A stretch of DNA of 64,000 nt from Acinetobacter johnsonii CIP 64.6. Lineage in GTDB: Bacteria > Pseudomonadota > Gammaproteobacteria > Pseudomonadales > Moraxellaceae. The notes beneath the pieces were generated by a model. That model ran no database searches, was not told where the DNA came from, and saw only the letters and a list, made by a program, of their open reading frames with translations. Numbering within the stretch: position 1 is the first letter of the stretch; each line of letters starts with the position of its first letter. A program made the position numbers and the translations under genes. The stretch lies in the NCBI RefSeq assembly GCF_000368045.1, contig NZ_KB849235.1, forward strand, positions 381,016 through 445,015, in the 5' to 3' direction. Below, piece by piece: positions 61,104 through 64,000 of the stretch.

Positions 61104-61874
61104 CTACTCTTTATGAGAATTTGATAATTTTTCGGACTCGGCTCTTATATCCCAAGTTGAGAAAAGAAACACCGACATGGTTCCTGCTAAATTCACTGCT
61201 AATTCTGCATGTCTCGAAGATGGTTTAAAATTCTTCTGCCCTTGTCCATGTGCATCACCAACTTTATTTCTTAATGCACCTAATCCCTCAACAATAGAAC
61301 TACAACCGCCCAAAATCTGCTTAAAAGTTTGCTCTGTATGTTGTGATGGAGATAGGTTCAACTTTTTGTTTAATAGACGGTACAAATGATTAATATCAGG
61401 ACTATTTCCATAATCAACATTGAAGTCATCCAATATATGCTTACAAGTAGATTCCAATAATGTTCTCGACAACGTAATTGCCCCTTCGGGATCTGTACTT
61501 CGTCTTTCTAAAGCTTTACCCCATATTTGATGAATGTAATCAGAACTTAAACCTTCAATTTTATTCATCACTAGATGGTCTAATGGAGTTGTATCTAAAC
61601 TTTCCAAGACATCGAACAATTCATTAAAATCATCATAGATATGTTGTTTACATTCCTCATAACCATTAAAAGTATTTTTTAAATAGTCATTCGCCTGATC
61701 TAAAGATCTAGAATTTTTCACTAATGTTGGAAGATAAGGTTTTAGATTATTAATTTTAATCAGCTCATTTCTCAATTGAATAAATGCTTCGTCAGAGCCT
61801 TGCTCTAATTTGTCTAAGACTCTAGAGATGATTAACTCTTGTAATAATGAAACTGTTTTTATTAAATCTGTCAT
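61104..61874 (-). CDS. Abortive-infection C-terminal (Abi_C) family protein
   Basis: 256 residues. The C-terminal half GAITLSRTLLESTCKHILDD and LRNKVGDAHGQGQKNFKPSS RHAELAVNLAG is the Abi_C domain, with the conserved R-N-x3-G-D-x-H-G. Such genes occur as single-gene phage defences. The N-terminus is helical. Lies between a YqfO gene and purL, not near the prophage; AT-rich. Confidence 0.82.
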   Translation of the reverse strand: MTDLIKTVSLLQELIISRVLDKLEQGSDEAFIQLRNELIKINNLKPYLPTLVKNSRSLDQANDYLKNTFNGYEECKQHIYDDFNELFDVLESLDTTPLDHLVMNKIEGLSSDYIHQIWGKALERRSTDPEGAITLSRTLLESTCKHILDDFNVDYGNSPDINHLYRLLNKKLNLSPSQHTEQTFKQILGGCSSIVEGLGALRNKVGDAHGQGQKNFKPSSRHAELAVNLAGTMSVFLFSTWDIRAESEKLSNSHKE

Positions 61875-61998
61875 TTTTAATCTTAAATATTCAAACTTTA
61901 AATATTTTATAAGTATATAAAAATAAAGCCATAAATATTTTTGAATATCTTATCATCAATAAAAATCCACCTTTCGTTGGTTCTTTAACTTTCAAAAA

Positions 61999-62127
61999 TC
62001 ACATCTGCAATGCATAACCCAAAATCAAAAAGATCAATTGCAAGCTCAAAATCACAGCAAACAACTTCCATCCTTTTTTACGCAATGCAGACTTATCTAC
62101 TGCTTCGTATGTAACTGTTTTAATCAT
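61999..62127 (-). CDS. KGW-motif small membrane protein (42 aa)
   Basis: MIKTVTYEAVDKSALRKKGW continues with one transmembrane helix (KLFAVILSLQLIFLILGYAL). GAGGTGATGAC precedes the ATG. The KGW just before the helix is the mark of a small-protein family annotated in Acinetobacter. Role unknown. Confidence 0.75.
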   Translation of the reverse strand: MIKTVTYEAVDKSALRKKGWKLFAVILSLQLIFLILGYALQM

Positions 62128-62296
62128 GTCATCACCTCATACATGAGTGTTGATACTGAAATTGTTTAGTGATCCATCTTTCTTCTATTGTGCATGATAT
62201 TTGTGCATTTATTACACAATATCACTTTTACATAAATATAAAAGCAAAATCTAAACCAACTTCAGCGGGAGAATTAAAAAAATAAAAAACGATTCA

Positions 62297-62325
62297 ATAA
62301 AAAAGCCACCCGAAGGTGGCTTTTC
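62297..62325 (-). terminator. Terminator after purL
   Basis: AAAAGCCACC-TTCG-GGTGGCTTTT, then T run, on the minus strand. Confidence 0.85.
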
Positions 62326-62342
62326 AAAACCCAGACTTCAGA

Positions 62343-64000
62343 TTAACCAATGAACTTACGTGCATTACGGAACATACGTAACCATGCACCATCTTCCGTC
62401 CACTCTTCAGGCTTCCAAGAATGCTGTACTGCACGGAAGTTACGTTCAGGGTGCGGCATCATAATCGTTGCACGACCATCTTTCGATGTAACACCTGAAA
62501 TCGCTTCTGGAGAACCATTCGGGTTCATTGGATAGTGTTGAGTTGGGTTACCTTGGCTATCGACATAACGCAAGATTACTTGATTACCTGTATTTAATGC
62601 AGCCAAGTTATCTGCACTAGTCACTACACGACCTTCACCATGTGCAACTGCAATCGGTAGGATTGAACCTTCCATACCATCTAACAAGACAGAGTTCGAT
62701 TTTTCAACACGAACATTGACCACACGCGCTTCAAACATCTCAGAAGTGTTGCGATGGAATCGCGGCCAAGCTTCAGCACCCGGAATCAGTGGAGCCAATT
62801 GCGACAACATTTGGCAGCCGTTGCAAATACCAAGAGAGAACGTTTCGTCACGGTTGAAGAATTTTTCAAATTGGTCACGAAGTTTTGGGTTGAACAAAAC
62901 TGATTTCGCCCAGCCGCCGCCTGCACCCATGACGTCACCATAAGAGAAGCCGCCGCATGCCACAAGGCCTTCAAAGTCATCTAGGCTGATACGACCTGCA
63001 AGTAAGTCGCTCATGTGCACATCTACAGTGTTGAAACCAACTTTGTCGAATGCCGCAGCCATTTCAACATGACCATTTACGCCTTGTTCACGTAAGATCA
63101 CCATGTTTGGACGTCGTTCGTTGATGTACGGCGCTTCGATTGGCTCGTTCAAATCAAATGTAGGTTTTGCAATAATACCTGCATGTGATTTATCCGTGAT
63201 CAATGCAAATTCTTGATCCGCTGTTTCTACGTTGTCACGTAAACGTTGGATCTGATGTGACACTTCAGTCCACGCCACTTGCAAGTCTGCACGTTCAAGC
63301 ACTAAGCCATTTACAGTCAACTGATCGGTGTTGTTTACCGTACCAATGACCGTAATTGCATCGCATAATGTAGATGCCGCAACTTCTTCTGCAAGTGTTG
63401 CCCAATCAGACGTGCTGATTTGAAGCACTGCACCAATTTCTTCTGCAAATAAACTTTCAGTTGATTGATCTTCTAAAGCCACACCGAGACGTGCTGCAAA
63501 CATCATTTCCGCAACAGTTGCAAGCAAACCACCATCACCAATGTCGTGGTAAGCCTTAATTAAGCCGCGGTTGTTCCAGTCTTGAACCAAGACAAAGAAA
63601 GCTTTGAAGTCGTCAAAACTATCCACATCTGGTGTCACTGAACCAATAGCTTTATAGACCTGAGCAAGGATAGAACCGCCTAGACGGAACTGACCTTTAG
63701 AAAGATCAATACGCACAAGTACTGATTCTTCATTTTTCAATTCAGGCGTTAAGGTTTTACGTACATCAGTCACAGGCGCAAAGGCTGTGATTACACCTGA
63801 CATCGGTGAAGTCACCGATTTGTCTTCGCCTTCATCATTCCAAGTAGTACGCATAGACAATGAGTCTTTACCCACTGGAATTGCAATACCGAGTGCAGGA
63901 CACATTTCCATACCGATGGCTTTTACACCTTCAAATAAAGCTTGGTCTTCACCCTTTTGCCCTGCCGCCGCCATCCAGTTCGCAGACAATTTAATGTCAC
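62343..64000 (-). CDS. purL: Phosphoribosylformylglycinamidine synthase, C-terminal part
   Basis: About 552 codons visible; the frame stays open through the right edge (KLSANWMAAAGQKGED), and the full family is about 1280 residues. Contains the second AIRS-like domain and the glutaminase domain: Cys in GICNGCQML, His/Glu in MPHPERNFRAVQHSW. Fourth step of purine synthesis. Confidence 0.97.
   Translation of the reverse strand, partial: DIKLSANWMAAAGQKGEDQALFEGVKAIGMEMCPALGIAIPVGKDSLSMRTTWNDEGEDKSVTSPMSGVITAFAPVTDVRKTLTPELKNEESVLVRIDLSKGQFRLGGSILAQVYKAIGSVTPDVDSFDDFKAFFVLVQDWNNRGLIKAYHDIGDGGLLATVAEMMFAARLGVALEDQSTESLFAEEIGAVLQISTSDWATLAEEVAASTLCDAITVIGTVNNTDQLTVNGLVLERADLQVAWTEVSHQIQRLRDNVETADQEFALITDKSHAGIIAKPTFDLNEPIEAPYINERRPNMVILREQGVNGHVEMAAAFDKVGFNTVDVHMSDLLAGRISLDDFEGLVACGGFSYGDVMGAGGGWAKSVLFNPKLRDQFEKFFNRDETFSLGICNGCQMLSQLAPLIPGAEAWPRFHRNTSEMFEARVVNVRVEKSNSVLLDGMEGSILPIAVAHGEGRVVTSADNLAALNTGNQVILRYVDSQGNPTQHYPMNPNGSPEAISGVTSKDGRATIMMPHPERNFRAVQHSWKPEEWTEDGAWLRMFRNARKFIG

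Noticed and set aside
1..64000. CRISPR array
   Set aside because: No regularly spaced near-identical repeats of suitable length; the 21-base phased boxes are only three and without spacers.

Overview
The window is AT-rich gammaproteobacterial DNA that reads as an Acinetobacter chromosome carrying a prophage. The host call rests on recognisable proteins and gene order: mucD next to lepA, pabC-mltG-tmk, cysP/cysTWA/cysB, dapD, queE-queC, argO/argP, purL, and a small protein with the KGW motif known from Acinetobacter. No ribosomal RNA or other species marker lies in the window, so the species is not assigned.

Positions 1 to about 35,294 are a temperate phage, cut by the left edge. From left to right it holds a minus-strand late module: tail, tape measure, two moron-like exported proteins, tail tube, head-tail joining proteins, lambda-type capsid and decoration proteins with Mu-type portal and morphogenesis proteins, and terminase. 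A leader zone (18.4-20.3 kb) follows, with tiny genes, a tRNA-Arg and many intrinsic terminators, downstream of a Q-like antiterminator gene. Next come the early-right operon on the minus strand (replication, CII-like, Cro-like), the immunity region and a CI-like repressor on the plus strand, a cargo block, and a pL-type early-left operon on the plus strand that ends in an excisionase-like gene facing the integrase. Lysis genes are not in view and presumably lie beyond the left edge.

The cargo between the repressor and pL (25.6-29.7 kb) occupies the position of lambda rexAB. It contains a KTSC-domain protein, an unknown 100-residue protein, a 712-residue fusion of a GHKL (MORC/MutL-like) ATPase to a PD-(D/E)XK nuclease, and a convergent C5-cytosine DNA methyltransferase with an internal zinc ribbon. 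This looks like an ATPase-driven restriction-modification or phage-exclusion system expressed from the lysogen, and it is the most interesting part of the window.

The right phage end lies inside lepA. The first 21-22 codons of lepA, with its ribosome binding site, remain at 35,286-35,360 and then run into phage sequence and a stop codon, so the prophage interrupts elongation factor 4.

Positions 35.5-64 kb are ordinary chromosome: a thioesterase, MucD, NadB, the pabC-mltG-tmk operon, the sulfate transporter and CysB, a FadL-type porin, an outer-membrane beta-barrel, DapD, QueE/QueC, an intact IS3-family element (53,288-54,614) with a 3-bp target duplication, a PP-loop enzyme, a peroxiredoxin, ArgO/ArgP, a YceI protein, an NMN adenylyltransferase, an enoyl-CoA hydratase, a nitroreductase, a lone Abi_C-type gene and the C-terminal half of PurL, cut by the right edge.
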